DNA of 64,000 bases from Amphiura filiformis (Eukaryota > Echinodermata > Ophiuroidea > Amphilepidida > Amphiuridae): NCBI RefSeq assembly GCF_039555335.1, contig NC_092635.1, positions 54,193,755-54,257,754 of the forward strand. The letters run 5' to 3'. Below, piece by piece: positions 24,512 through 36,009 of this stretch (the first letter of the stretch is position 1; every line of letters begins with the position of its first letter). The position numbers and the translations under genes were made by a program. A model generated the notes under the pieces. The model saw only the letters and a program-made list of their open reading frames with translations. It was not told where the DNA came from and ran no database searches.

Positions 24512-25624
24512 CAGGGTGTAACAATAAAATTTGTACAATTTTGAAAATAGAATGACACAAGTATGCCGCTTATGTTGTGGTTTGATATTTATATGTCTAT
24601 CAAGGTAATTTCTTTAGCCACCAGCTAAGCTTTTGTCTCAATAAAATCGCCGGTATAAAGATATGGCCAATTATGTAACCTAGTCTTAAAACCGCTTGGG
24701 CCACTTGTGTCTAAACTGTTACAAAAGTGACTGAATAGAGTTGGAACCATGGACGATGCTCTTATGATAGGTAGTTTTGTACAATGGGGTATTCGAAGTG
24801 GTAGAAATGATTCCATAATAGAGTATCTCCTTAAGTTTTTGAAAGTCACAACTAATCACTGACATAACAACCTCATTTACTAGAAATCGTGGCTGCAGCT
24901 CAACAACTTCAACCCCAATTCACGTTGGAAGAGCGTATTTTTATGGTTGTGACATTCGGTAGCACATGGAGGCAAGCAGAAACCATAAGATTGTTTATAG
25001 CTCATTTTCCAAACTCATGTCTTCCATCAAGGCATACAATTACATATAACTATGAGAAGTATGTGGAATTTGTTAACAGAAATGCTGGCAATAGTGGTCG
25101 CCCCAGAACAGCTAGAACTAGAAGCCAAACTTAATTTCAAAATCCTATTGCTTTGTACTTATGGATGCAAAAAACTGTTCTCAGTTTTACCAACAATATC
25201 TCAGGGATGTGAGAAATTACTTTATTTATAAGATAATTTAAAAGAAATTTCATGACTTCATTTATAGATTTTAAAGAAAGATCATATTATCATTAAGTTC
25301 ATGTTAATTATAATGAAGAAACATGACTTATAATTCTTTTGTGTCAGTTCTTTGATGTTTAATGCACGATAAGCATATCTCACGCGGTACAAACTTGATG
25401 TGCACAAACATGGTAAAAGTGGCCCAACACGTTTTCTGGACGTTTTAATTAATCGGACATAACTTTTGAACCCAAGCTAGTTAAGAAACCAACTAAACGT
25501 CTTCTTTTAGCCAAGATATTACTGATTGTATTGCATATAACATTTGTGCCATAACTGTTTTAGTTCTTAACTTCTTTCCTGAGAAGTCAAAATGCAATTG
25601 TATTAATTTTATTGTTACACCCTG
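24512..25624. mobile_element. Tc1/mariner-like element, 1113 bp, TA target
   Basis: The element begins CAGGGTGTAACAATAAAATT and ends with the exact inverse, extended by a matching ACAATT after three mismatched bases. It is flanked by TA on each side (24510-24511 and 25625-25626), the mariner-superfamily target. Inside is a helix-turn-helix transposase N-terminus (24889-25134). The catalytic DDE/D region was not found, so the element is internally deleted. Confidence 0.8.
24889..25134 (+). pseudogene. Transposase N-terminal helix-turn-helix remnant
   Basis: The reading frame contains FTLEERIFMVVTFG, then RLFIAHFPNSCLPSRHTI and ends NAGNSGRPRTARTRSQT. This is the pattern of the DUF4817/paired-like helix-turn-helix at the N-terminus of mariner-type transposases (ERxxMV..Y....S....R.F...FP....PSR.TI......F....S......GRPR). 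No ATG precedes the domain: the upstream in-frame codons run to a TAG, and the first ATG (24943) lies inside the first helix. The frame stops after the GRPRT hook where the catalytic domain should begin. It lies inside the TIR element 24512-25624 and is interpreted as a dead fragment. Confidence 0.7.
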
Positions 25625-25789
25625 TAGTGCTGTACTCAAATACAGCAAAAGAATTTAGGTACCAGTTATTTCCAACCCTGTATATCCTAAGCAAAGACAG
25701 ATGTGTCATATAAACTAGAACCAGCAGCCAATAGCTGCATCTTTTAGCTCAAATTTAATACATCATTCATTGAAATCAGTCAGGAAATA

Positions 25790-25982
25790 AAGAGACACAG
25801 TGATCCAAAATCCCAAGGAAGAAGCAAATCCCAAAAGTTGCTGCTTGCTCCAACGGATGCCCTATTGATTTGTACACAAAGCATTTTGGGGCAAGATAAT
25901 TAGCGCAATGCTCTCCAATAGAACAATAAAATGCAACTTTTGATTTTGTTCCTTCCTTGGTTTTTTGGTCACTGTTTCTTTA
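25790..25982. repeat. Foldback, ~193 bp
   Basis: AAAGAGACACAGTGATCCAA and CCAAGGAAGAA.CAAA on the left pair with TTGTTCCTTCCTTGG and TTTTTTGGTCACTGTTTCTTT on the right. Confidence 0.65.
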
Positions 25983-26043
25983 ATTCTAATTTTGACATTT
26001 TTGTCTTTGGTTAGGATATACAGGGATTAACTTAACTGGTACC

Positions 26044-26822
26044 TTAAGGTGGTATTGGATGCATTTTCTAGAAATTAGAAAATGCTTTGAGCATGTTTTA
26101 AACAGATTAATTGAGTAGGGTAAAGCACACTGATCAATATGCCTTTTGTTTGGAGCAAATCGGACATACGGTTTCCATAATTCATCAATTTATATTTTCT
26201 TTGTATCCTATTGTTTTTGTCAATAATCAATATAGTTAATGAGCTAAAAGGACTGGAAAATCTCATTAATATGTAATTTTTGCCAATATTTTGCTAAAAA
26301 TCAATGCATAAATGTTCATGGTACTTTTATTTTGAATACTTATGCCCTGAAACCTTGTCAAAGTGTTTCTAATATGTTCTAATGTATTATATAGTGAATT
26401 AGTCTAATTAGCATATTTGCATAATTAATGAGCTAATTTGCATAAATGCTAATTAATCATGCTAATATGCAAATTAGGGGCGGCTTCACTATATAATACA
26501 TTAGAACATATTAGAAACACTTTGACCAAGTTTCAGGGCAAAATTATGCAAAATAAAAGTACCCTGAACATTTATGCATGGATTTTAGCAAAATATTAAA
26601 ATTATATGTAAATGAGCTTCCAGTCATTTTAGCTCATTAACTTGATTGATTATTGATAAAAACAATAAGATACAAAGAAAATATAAATTGATATATTTTG
26701 AAAACCGTATGTCCAATTAACTCCAAACAAAAGGCATATTGATCAGTGTACTTTGCTCTACTCAATTAATCTGTTTAAATCATGCTTAGAACACTTTCAT
26801 AATGCCTCCATAACCACCTTAA
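26044..26822. mobile_element. Long palindromic element, ~780 bp
   Basis: The two halves are inverted copies along almost their whole length. Examples are TTAAGGTGGT... versus ...ACCACCTTAA at the ends, CAATATGCCTTTTGTTTGGAG versus CTCCAAACAAAAGGCATATTG, and AGTGTTTCTAATATGTTCTA versus its inverse. The centre is AT-rich (TTAGCATATTTGCATAATTA). No coding capacity. Confidence 0.85.
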
Positions 26823-27487
26823 ATCTTTTGCTGCCTGTAGTAATACATGTACCATAATGCTACTTGTGGAAAATTCAAGATAGTAGTGGTGGCAGTGGTG
26901 CAGGGTGTAGGCAAGAGTTTTTCAGGGGAAGGTAAAGGGCGGGGCAATTTTCAAGGGGGGGTGAAATTTGACAAAAATGTCAATAATGGGCTAAAAGTAC
27001 AACAAATAAATAGGCTTAAATATCTTAAATAACAGGGCGGCGAGCATTTCAAAGTGGGGTAAGTGGAGGAAGCTTCCCCCTCTTTGCCCCCTGGCTACGC
27101 TACTGGTAAGTGATAAGACCAGTGGTAAGGAAAGGCTGCATGATTCCCGGCATGATCAGCAATTTTCAATCAATTTGCTGTTTTACTAAAATACTATATC
27201 TGAAACTTTTTTTGATTTTAAGAAAAGGACTAATAGTAATACTATAAAAATGGAGTCAAACATTCCCACAAAATCCCTTTAATTGTACTGGCAGCAAGAA
27301 ACGGAAGAATCACGAAAAAGGAAGGAACACATACACAATAAATTGTTTTATTAGATCACCTCCTCACGTTGAACAATACATGAAAATAGGACACATGTTG
27401 TTAAAGAATCCCTGGCAATGGCACAAATATTTAGCACCATTTTCTGACCAAGTTTTCTGTCATTCAAATCTACATGTGCTAATTCTA

Positions 27488-29230
27488 CATATGACATGGT
27501 CTCAGATTTGAAGCAGGTTTCACTGCCAAAGTGTGTAAAAATTCACCCCAGAGTGAAAATAGCTATGTTTAATTTCTAAGGTGTCTTTTCTAGGGTAAAA
27601 TTGTTTGTAGAACATGATTTTTTTCAAACCGCGTGCATCGTACATCGTTTTGCTACAAAATGTTGATTTGTGGCCGATTTTGCCCGAAAAACACACTTTT
27701 GGGTGACAAAATTTTCACATGCCAACTTTGTATACTCATAGAGTCTACAATATACATAGATATGGCCCTTTAAAATGTTAGCATATCAGCTGAGGGTACT
27801 ATTTGATGGATTCAGGCATTTGTTTTGTGATTGACTTAATCATTTTGCGCCAGAATCATTCAAATATGACATGCCTCGTGACAATTGACATGCCAAAATA
27901 AGCCGTTTTCGGCAAAAAAATTGATTTGAAAAATCATAACTCTTGATAGGAAGGTGCTACAGTGATGATTGACCTACCAGTCTATGCAGTATTGAATGGG
28001 CTTTCATTTGATACCTAACTTTGTTCATTTTAACTAAGGGAAAGACTTGCAAAATGTAAAAATGTTTCCCCTACCCCTTAAAATGTTGATGTGTGTAAAA
28101 ATTCTCGCCATTTATAAAAATCGGGATTACAAGAAAACTACAAGAGCTATAGGCTTGAAAAACTAATCAGTTATGCACAGTATAAGTTCCTACTTGGGTA
28201 TAACATTAATATCTTTCCATTCCTTCTCAATTTTCTTTTCTAATTTTTTAACAATTTGTGACATCTGTAAATTACGTAAAATTTGGCATTTGAAAAATTG
28301 CAACAAAAAAAAAAAAATATGAGGCGACATGTGTAAAAAACTAATCAGTTATTCCCATGATACAGTACTACAGGGATATAGTACCAAACTTGTGCTAAAA
28401 TGCATATTTTTTGAGTTCTAATTTTTTTAACAAATTGACTCGCCACCCCATTTTTGAGCAAAATCGGGAACAATTAGTACCTGTAATATTGTGCAATCAT
28501 GTGACCTATATTCAATATGTGTGCACCAATCAGATGTCAGACTTGCACTACCACATGATGTGAGCCTTGCAGAGCCTTTATAAGTGTGCCAATAGAGTTC
28601 AAATATGTTGTGATGATGTTGTCACTTATGGATCTCATATTTTTATTTCCGTCAAAAGCATATGCCTCTACTGTAATGCTCATATCAGGAAAACAATGGC
28701 AGATTTTGCATTTCTGACTTCAGAAAAACTAATCAGTTATTCCCATGATACAGTACTACAGGGATATAGTATCAAACTTGTGCTAAAATGCATATTTTTT
28801 GAGTTCTAATTTTTTTATCAAATTGACTCGCCACCCCATTTTTGAGCAAAATCGGGAACAATTAGTACAAAATATTGTGCAATCATGTGACCTATATTCA
28901 ATGTGTGTGCACCAATCAGATGTCAGACTTGCACTACAACATGATGTGAGCCTTGCAGAGCCTTTATAAGTGTGCCAATAGAGTTCAAATATGTTGTGAT
29001 GATGTTGTCACTTATGGATCTCATATTTTTATTTCCGTCAAAAGCATATGCCTCTACTGTAATGCTCATATCAGGAAAACAATGACATATTGTGCATTTC
29101 TGACTTCAGAAATGAATTCTGCACAAAATTTCAGTCTAGAAAACATATTTAAAACAATATTTTTTGAAACTTTATATTTTGCCATTTTTGGCAGTCAAAC
29201 CTGCTTCAAATCTGAAACCGTGTCATATAG
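27488..29230. mobile_element. TIR-bounded element, ~1.7 kb
   Basis: ATATGACATGGTCTCAGATT and TGAAGCAGGTTTCACTGCC at the left are inverted at the right (GGCAGTCAAACCTGCTTCAA, ATCTGAAACCGTGTCATAT). A tandem duplication fills the right half. Short open frames that begin QSLYKCANRVQICC appear twice because of that duplication and have no recognisable relatives. Confidence 0.65.
28335..29107. repeat. Tandem duplication, unit 386 bp
   Basis: The segment starting AAAAACTAATCAGTTATTCC is repeated in direct orientation at 28721, followed in both units by TGAGCCTTGCAGAGCCTTTA and GTTGTGATGATGTTGTCACT. The copies differ at only a few positions, indicating a recent duplication. Confidence 0.9.
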
Positions 29231-30329
29231 AGATGTGCATACCTATGGGGTGTAGTGTCATGGGTAACCATGGTAACTGTTTTACCTGGTAAAGCTGCCA
29301 TGTGAACTGTCTTCTATGCAAGCTTATTAGGCCCACTGTGATGCAGGCCCATCAAGATCCAAAATGTGTACACGCCTTGGATCATGAGTTTCTAGATCAG
29401 AAGTCGGTTTGATCAAATTCTTCATCACAACGTAGGTATATAATATCCTCGTCAGTCAATATTATTCTAGTCATATTAATTATTATATATGATAAATTAT
29501 CTGATTTGTAAATTGCCTATTATATACACATATAAACATATTATTATATATTGTATATTAACGTCATGAACAGTGATATTATATATTACATAGATTTTGT
29601 ATTCAAGTTATATTAACCATCACAAATTATTATCAATATATCTTTTTCTTAATATTATTGCAATTTACTCTTATTATTAATTGTTATTATATTTATTAAA
29701 CTATGTCTATTGTACTCAATGTTATTATTATATATGCTATGCTATGTATGATATTGATTGATAAAATAAATTTGAAAAAATAAATTTGATTGCATAACAA
29801 TAGATACACAGGGCTGAAAACAAGCACTGACAAAATTTCCTGAAACTTTGTATTTCCCTATAGGCCTACTTTGTACAGGGAAGATCCAAGCACAATTTCC
29901 TGAAATGCAGGAAATTTCCTGAAGATTTACATCCCTGAATACAGCTCACAAAAATGTTTGTTAATTTTGCCCCCACCCGCCTCAAAAAAAATCCTGGTGC
30001 CACTACTGAGAATGTTCAAGTTCTTTGAGGCCCAACAATCTATATATAATCCTGCCCAAACACAGGCCCGCAATGCACTGGGCCCAAATACTGACAACTC
30101 CTTGCTACTAACAATTTCAGACATTTTCTATTTTGTATGTCTAGTTCCTCATTGCTGACCCCTCTACACTTTCAGTTCAAATTCCTCCAGACCACCTGCC
30201 CAATAAAATCAGCCTACCATGGCACCAAAATGTTCAAATTCATTCAATATTATTTCAATCTAAAATAGTTCCTTGCCAATCCTTTGGCAACATACACACC
30301 CTAGAACAAAATTAACATAGACATAGGCC

Positions 30330-30590
30330 TGTAACAAGGATTTATTTTGAAGGGGGGCTGATTTTGAAAAAGTGAACCTTTTTTTTCAAAATTTGTACCT
30401 TTTTTGACTGGGTGGATTTTGAAAAAGTGGACTTCTTTCCAAAATGTGTACCTTTTTGACCAAAAAGGCATTAAAAACCCCCAATTTATTTGTAAATGGG
30501 ACTTTTTGGGGAAAAAAGGGGACTTTTGAGGCATTTGGGGATGGGGGGGGGGGCATCCACCCCAGCCCCCTGGTTATGGGCCTGCATAAA
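30330..30590. repeat. Relative of the 20226 hAT-like MITE, degraded ends
   Basis: AGGCCTGTAACAAGG at the left and CCCCCTGGTTATGGGCCTG at the right resemble the TIRs of 20226-20465, and TTTGACCAAAAAGGCA and GGGACTTTTTGGG are shared. I could not confirm an 8-bp duplication here. Confidence 0.65.
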
Positions 30591-31864
30591 CAGCATATAA
30601 TCAATGGAAGTTGGGTAGGGCCCAGGGTCTAATCAACTTTAAAGAAGCATTTCAGCCATACATCCCTGTATGCCCATTTATACTGAACCCCCTTTAAAGG
30701 CATGCCCCCCTTGCTATCACCTTTACTCTCTTAATTTAATCAATTGCAATATTTCAATATTTACATCACTTTTAGATAGGAATCAATTTAAATAGATTGA
30801 AATGGATGGATTCTTGTTATACTACAAAAAAAAACTTGTTACCAATCATTTAGACAACACCCCTAAAATCACTGGCCATTAGTGGCCAAGTAAAATGCAT
30901 TGTCGATTGGTGGCACATAAAATTTCAATTTTCGAGAGTCAATCTATAGTAAAAGTTCTGCATAAAGTCTGTTGGTTGAAAGCATACAGTAGTATCATTA
31001 TTTTCTTGTGAAGGCAGCTGTACAATTTCAAAGTATCTTATTTCATCTTTAACATGTTGTGATATTCTTCACTTAAAAAATCTTCTTATTAAATTATCCC
31101 AGCCCACTGTGATTTAAGTCCCTTGCAAAGAGATTCTGTGATAAGAGTTTTAGGTATCATAGCATGTTGTTCCTATTCTGATTTAGTAACATGGTATTTT
31201 AAAATACAAAAGTGGATTGTACTGTCTTTCACTTTAATGTTGATTGATAGATGGCCAGTGGTAGTGTCAAGGGGGGGGGGGGGGGCAGGTGATCTTTTTT
31301 CCCACCCCAACATGAGATCCCCTCCCAGTTGATACCCAATCAAATTTAAAATTTCCATTTTGGGGCAAAATTTTCAGATTTTTGACCCAAAATTTCACTT
31401 TATCCTCCCACCTCCATATAGCCCATTGTCCCCCTCCCAGAAATCCTACCACTGAATATAGCTAAAGCATTGGTTTTCTGAAATATGAAAGTATTCCTAT
31501 CTCAGGAACTGCATGTCCAGTTTCAAAGAACATTAGAACAAGAACATGAAATGTTAAAAGTGATAACAAATGACTGCGATCTGCATTTGTACATGTACCA
31601 AATACTGACAGTCTAGTGAAATGCGATTGTTTGAACTACAGACATGATTGAATTTTTTCACGCTTAGAGCATTAACACTATTATACGCCTGCGCCTAACC
31701 ATGATAAAATGTTACCACATTTATAAGGAAGGGCTATAGGCCTACCATGTAACTATTCACACAAATTGTGCAAAAAGGTAAAACAATATTACAGCAAGAT
31801 GTCATTTTCCAAACATGATGGAATACTATGCAAACAAATGATTTTCATATTCTAAATTAATATA

Positions 31865-32456
31865 TGTGACTGGACACCACGAATCAGCCGTAAAGTTGGC
31901 CCCCGGTCAATTTTGTTTTATTTTGTGTTTAGAAAATATATATCATAAGCTTTAAAATGGTATATCATTATTTGACTTCAAAATCCAGAAGCAGGGGTTA
32001 TGGTTTGTTGAACTCTGTTCCTTCAACAAAATTGTACCTTTTTTGGGTTCTACATGTGTCTCTTTTTCCATATTTCTGGTAATAAATATCAAACAGTCAT
32101 GATTGGCGGCCATTTCAAATCATCCCCAAGTCAACGAGATACAGGAATGTCCTCTCATTGTTAATTGTTGGTTATACATACCAGGACAAAATACAATACT
32201 TTGTTATCCACCACTTGAACAGGATTTAGCCAAAGCAAACAAAGACAAGAACTATTTAAGGATTCTATAGAAAAAGGTAGAAGCTTATTATCCTCTTCAG
32301 TAATATGATTATTGATTGGTTTAAACAATGTTTTTGATGAGATACTTGTCGCACCAAATTGAGGTACCTATGAATACGACCTTCCACGCACATTTTACAC
32401 TGGAACTCAGAATACAATTTGCCGACTTTACGGCTCATTCGTAGTGTCCAGTCACA
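31865..32456. mobile_element. TA-inserted MITE, ~592 bp
   Basis: TGTGACTGGACACCACGAAT.AGCCGTAAAGT..GGC is inverted at the right end with three or four differences. TA flanks both ends. The surrounding repeat occurs without the insertion at 52785-53055, where the TA at 52789-52790 marks the empty site. A relative with diverged ends lies at about 61695-61953. Confidence 0.82.
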
Positions 32457-33017
32457 TATTATTGAAAAATAACCCTTAGATATTTTGCAAAAGTGCATTC
32501 TACAAATCATATACTTTGAAAACTTGCTTGATGTATTGTTGATAATGAGTTATGTACGTTTTACAAAACTGTTGTTGTTTCAGCCCTCTTTACATCATAA
32601 CTCAAGAACCATAGGACCTACAAAAGTATATCTCTGATATTTGAATTCTTTTACACACTCCCTATGAATTGATCAATATTTTTGCCAAAGCTCACTATCA
32701 TTCGCAAGATGCCGTGAACTACCAAATTGCAACAGTTTAAAATAGTTGCTAACCTTAAATCTATTAAAAGGAACTAACTTTATTTCAACTTTGTTAATTT
32801 TTATCTTATAACACACTTTTTGCCCATATCAAAGTTACTTCCCCCGAATATCTGCATGCTTTGCCAGAGAGAATATGGTTTATTTTATCATTAACCCCAT
32901 TTTTTTTTACCCCAAAACAAATTCAAAATTGTAAATGTGTGCACCACCATATTAAAATGAGAACATTCACAAATATACCCCAAACTATACCAAAAGATAA
33001 AAAACCTCATCTCTTAC

Positions 33018-33219
33018 CTTTCAGTTACATTTAATGCAGGTGGTGATTCCTATAATGTACATCATCAGTTATAGACCCTGCCCCTCCTGTGAATCTAGTA
33101 TCTACATATGTATCGCCTCTTCCTCCTGAAAAACTAGTTTTCTGCGATGAGGCAGACACTTCTATACAAAATCCAGTGAAGGAAAATGCAAGCATAAGTA
33201 CTAGTATCAAACCCCTCAT
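33018..33219 (-). pseudogene. Second TEP-type signal-peptide exon, frame-broken
   Basis: From the ATG at 33219 the frame reads a signal peptide (MRGLILVLMLAFSFTGFCIE) then SFSGGRGD and TGGAGSITDD, and stops at a TAA at 33033-33031. It is clearly related to exon 1 at 36010-36242: the same AAAATGAGGG at the start codon, the same hydrophobic stretch and FSGG-GD motif, and the same ...CTGAAAG|GTAAG donor (exon end 33018). The donor frame that would join exon 2 in phase 2 reads SPPALNVTE, parallel to APPDEGVTVATTPEPE in exon 1. That frame is shifted relative to the signal peptide and is closed upstream by TGA TGA. Either an indel has killed this copy, the base sequence here has an error, or it is an alternative first exon spliced some other way. 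I favour a decayed duplicate. Confidence 0.7.
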
Positions 33220-34510
33220 TTTGGAACGTTCATGCCATGCCAACCCTCTATTAAAGAGTGATAAAGTATCTGCTATAGAAAGATCCATATACGGGTAAAT
33301 AAAAATACCTTTTGATAACAAATATCAAAGCGGGTATCAAAGTTCACATTTTTTTCGTGAATATTTATCATGTAAATCATAGAGACCCACTTCCTCTGGA
33401 ACCCTATACCTTACAGTGTCAACATTAATACATCAATGACATTCTTATGTGCTAGGCAATGTTCAATAATTTGAACTTACATGTATCATCAGACGTACAT
33501 CTATGATGTTGAAACTTTGACAACAAATATTAAAAAAAAAAATCATTAAAACATCACACATTCATGTCCACATCATGCCACCAGTTGACAAGGAGGAATG
33601 CAACGAGTGATGTGAGGAATTGCAAATGTTTCTATCATGTTCAGGTTACAATGTTATAAAATTATTTTAAAATCTGGGACATTGAAAAAGTTCCTGAACT
33701 TTCTTTTTTTTTTTTTAAAAAACACTACATTCCCTGAGCACACTAATGTGATATTTAGTCTGCACCAAAAAGTTGTGTGGTAAACTCTTTTCTTGCTTAT
33801 TCACCTGAAAAGAAAATGTCCTTGAGCACATGCATTTGCATACTTGAACCACTTTAATAAGAGCCAACACCCTTTATATCAATTTAGTTAATACATGGTC
33901 TGCGTCATGATATTTAGTGAAAATAGCATATAGGTAAATGTTTATAAATGTGTTTAAAACATAAGTCTGACAAACAAAATCTGACACTTTGCGTAAATAT
34001 CCCAACATATTTTAGCTGGGTATATAGATGATAAAAACAATTGACTAACACACCCCTCCCCCACAAAATGTTTGACAAAGTATGCAAATGAGCCTATAGA
34101 AGTCATTAATATTCATTGCATGCATAACATTGTTTTATCTCTTTGCTCTTTCAGTTTCAACTTGATATATTTAAACATCTTAATAAAAGCTGTGGGCATA
34201 AGTATGTGAAGCGAGTAGCCCTACAAACTGTAATTTTTACTGAACCATGAAATGGTATCTTACTTACTTACTTCCTTACTTACAGACTGACTAACCTTTT
34301 GGTCTCTATATCTCGTTTACACACTTTTCCATTTGGCCTATCCTTGACAAAAAAAAGCCGCAAAATGGTATAAAACAAGAAAAAGTGGGCTTAAAAATCC
34401 TATGTTCAAAAATACTATGCATAAGCCCCTACTTAAGTAAAAATAAAAGTATGTATAGCACTATAGCTTTTTTGCAAAATGTTTGTCAGAGAAACCATTA
34501 CTTCCTTATT

Positions 34511-35085
34511 GGCAAGCCTCAAAATAAACGGGCGCGGGGAGCAAATTTTTCCTTGTAAAGCCAATTTGCTCCGGGTTCGTGTAAAATTTACATGTACCAG
34601 GAGCAATTTATTTTAGAAAATTGTTCCTGGTTCCAGTTTTTGCACTTGATGCAGTAATGCTGGAATGCTATTTTGTATGCAGAAAAGGATTTACTAAATT
34701 TGAAAATTGCTCCTGTTTCTTCAAATGAAGAGCTTTGTTGCAAAACACCTTATATCCACTTGAGCAATTTTGAGAAAACATCAAAAAGTCATCAAAACAA
34801 GTACTGATATATGGGAGTTTGCAAAAAAAAGCAGTTTTGGGCGGGATGCTTGGGTAGGATGAGCATCCCGCCAAAAACTTCTTTTGTTGTCAGAAACCTC
34901 CCTTATATCAGTAATTTTTTTGATGATGTTTTGATGTGTTCTCAAAATTGCTCAAGTGGATGTAAGGGGTTTTGCAACAAAGCTCTTCAAATATTGCTCC
35001 TGGTACTTGTAAAATCCCAGTGAACCGGGAGCAATGTTCAAAAACAAATTCCTCCTGGTTCCAGTTTGCTTATTTCCAGGCTTGC
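34511..35085. mobile_element. Palindromic element, ~575 bp
   Basis: The outer GGCAAGCCT pairs with AGGCTTGC. Long inner arms include AAGAGCTTTGTTGCAAAACA versus GTTTTGCAACAAAGCTCTT and GGGCGGGATGC versus GCATCCCGCC at the centre. Both halves contain GGAGCAATTT/AAATTGCTCC units. Confidence 0.8.
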
Positions 35086-35559
35086 TTATTGAGTGTATGA
35101 ACAGGTTATTAAAATGTTATGAAATTATTAAAACTAAAATTTCTGTGTTCAACAAATGTTAAAGCCATCAAAGAATTCTGATTTGGTCTCTTGCAAAGAA
35201 AATGAAGAGTCTAGGCCTATAGATTAGAAATAACTATGTTTAAAAAAAAAATGGCATATGAAGCAGATCATGTGTAGTTTTATGAGTGACAGATTTATGA
35301 ATCCCTTTAAATCCCCCTTTTGAACATTAAGTGGGCCTATACCTATAAGTGGGTCTATACTAAAGCTATAAAAACATTAAGCAGGCCTATAAAAAAAGCA
35401 CCTGGAATAATTGTCCAGGTACTTTTTTTAAGGCTAAAAAAAAAAATGTTTGGTTGCCCTCAACCGACCAACCCAAAAAATTGAAACCTTGGGTCGTTTT
35501 TTTTTAATCACTTTTTTAGAAGAAACCTTAATATATTTGTTATTCACTCATTTATTTAT

Positions 35560-35890
35560 TAAAGGAGTATTTCCTGATCCTAGCATCCTCTATTTATGTC
35601 ATTTTTCATTAGATATCCACGAAAAAACCTATTCCCAAAATTTCAGTTGATTCCGATTTTTGCGTTCATGAAGTTATGCATGATTATGTCAATTACACTG
35701 CTCCATAGACAATGCGTTGTAATTTCATTCTGGTGCACCAGAACAAATATTCAAATTTCACGATATCTTTGCTAAACGAATTAATCTGCAAGAAATATTT
35801 TGTACATAAACATTATGTAGCCAGAGGTTTCCAGTGATATAAAAATCTCAACTTTTTTTGAGAAAAGTGGGGGATGAGGCTGCATTTGTC
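35560..35890. repeat. Dispersed ~330-bp repeat 'B', intact copy
   Basis: Recognised by AAAGGAGTATTTCCTGAT, AGTTATGCATGATTATG, ACACTGCTCCATAGACAATG, TAATCTGCAAGAAAT and AGAAAAGTGGGGGATGAGGC in order. Other copies are at about 4740-5350 (diverged), 39050-39350 (inverted) and 41690-42480 (split by a retroelement). The end phrases (AAAGGAGTATTTTGTGAT and ATGAGGCTG...CCC) sit on opposite sides. Confidence 0.75.
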
Positions 35891-36009
35891 AATATTAGCC
35901 TTTTCAAAATGAGTCTAGACTCTATACCCCATGGAACATCCTCAGGTGCACTGCACATTGTCCCAGTCTTAATTGCCAACCACAATCAGTGAATATTTCA
36001 TAAGCTTAC

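Larger units (their letters stand above)
18405..36009 (-). other. TEP intron 1, 17.6 kb
   Basis: The only gene-like content is the frame-broken second signal-peptide exon (33018-33219) and a transposase remnant (24889-25134). The rest is transposon-derived or unassigned: hAT-like MITEs (20226-20465 and a relative at 30330-30590), a 1.5 kb TIR element (22582-24122), a Tc1/mariner-like element (24512-25624), foldbacks (25790-25982, 26044-26822, 27488-29230, 34511-35085) and a TA-inserted MITE (31865-32456). At 18410-20000, 29260-29900 (AT-rich) and 33230-34500 I see nothing I can name. Confidence 0.7.

Noticed and set aside
28567-29255. Two similar small proteins starting QSLYKCANRVQICCDD
   Set aside because: They result from the 386-bp tandem duplication. 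The C-terminal parts differ by frame, and there is no domain or codon signal.
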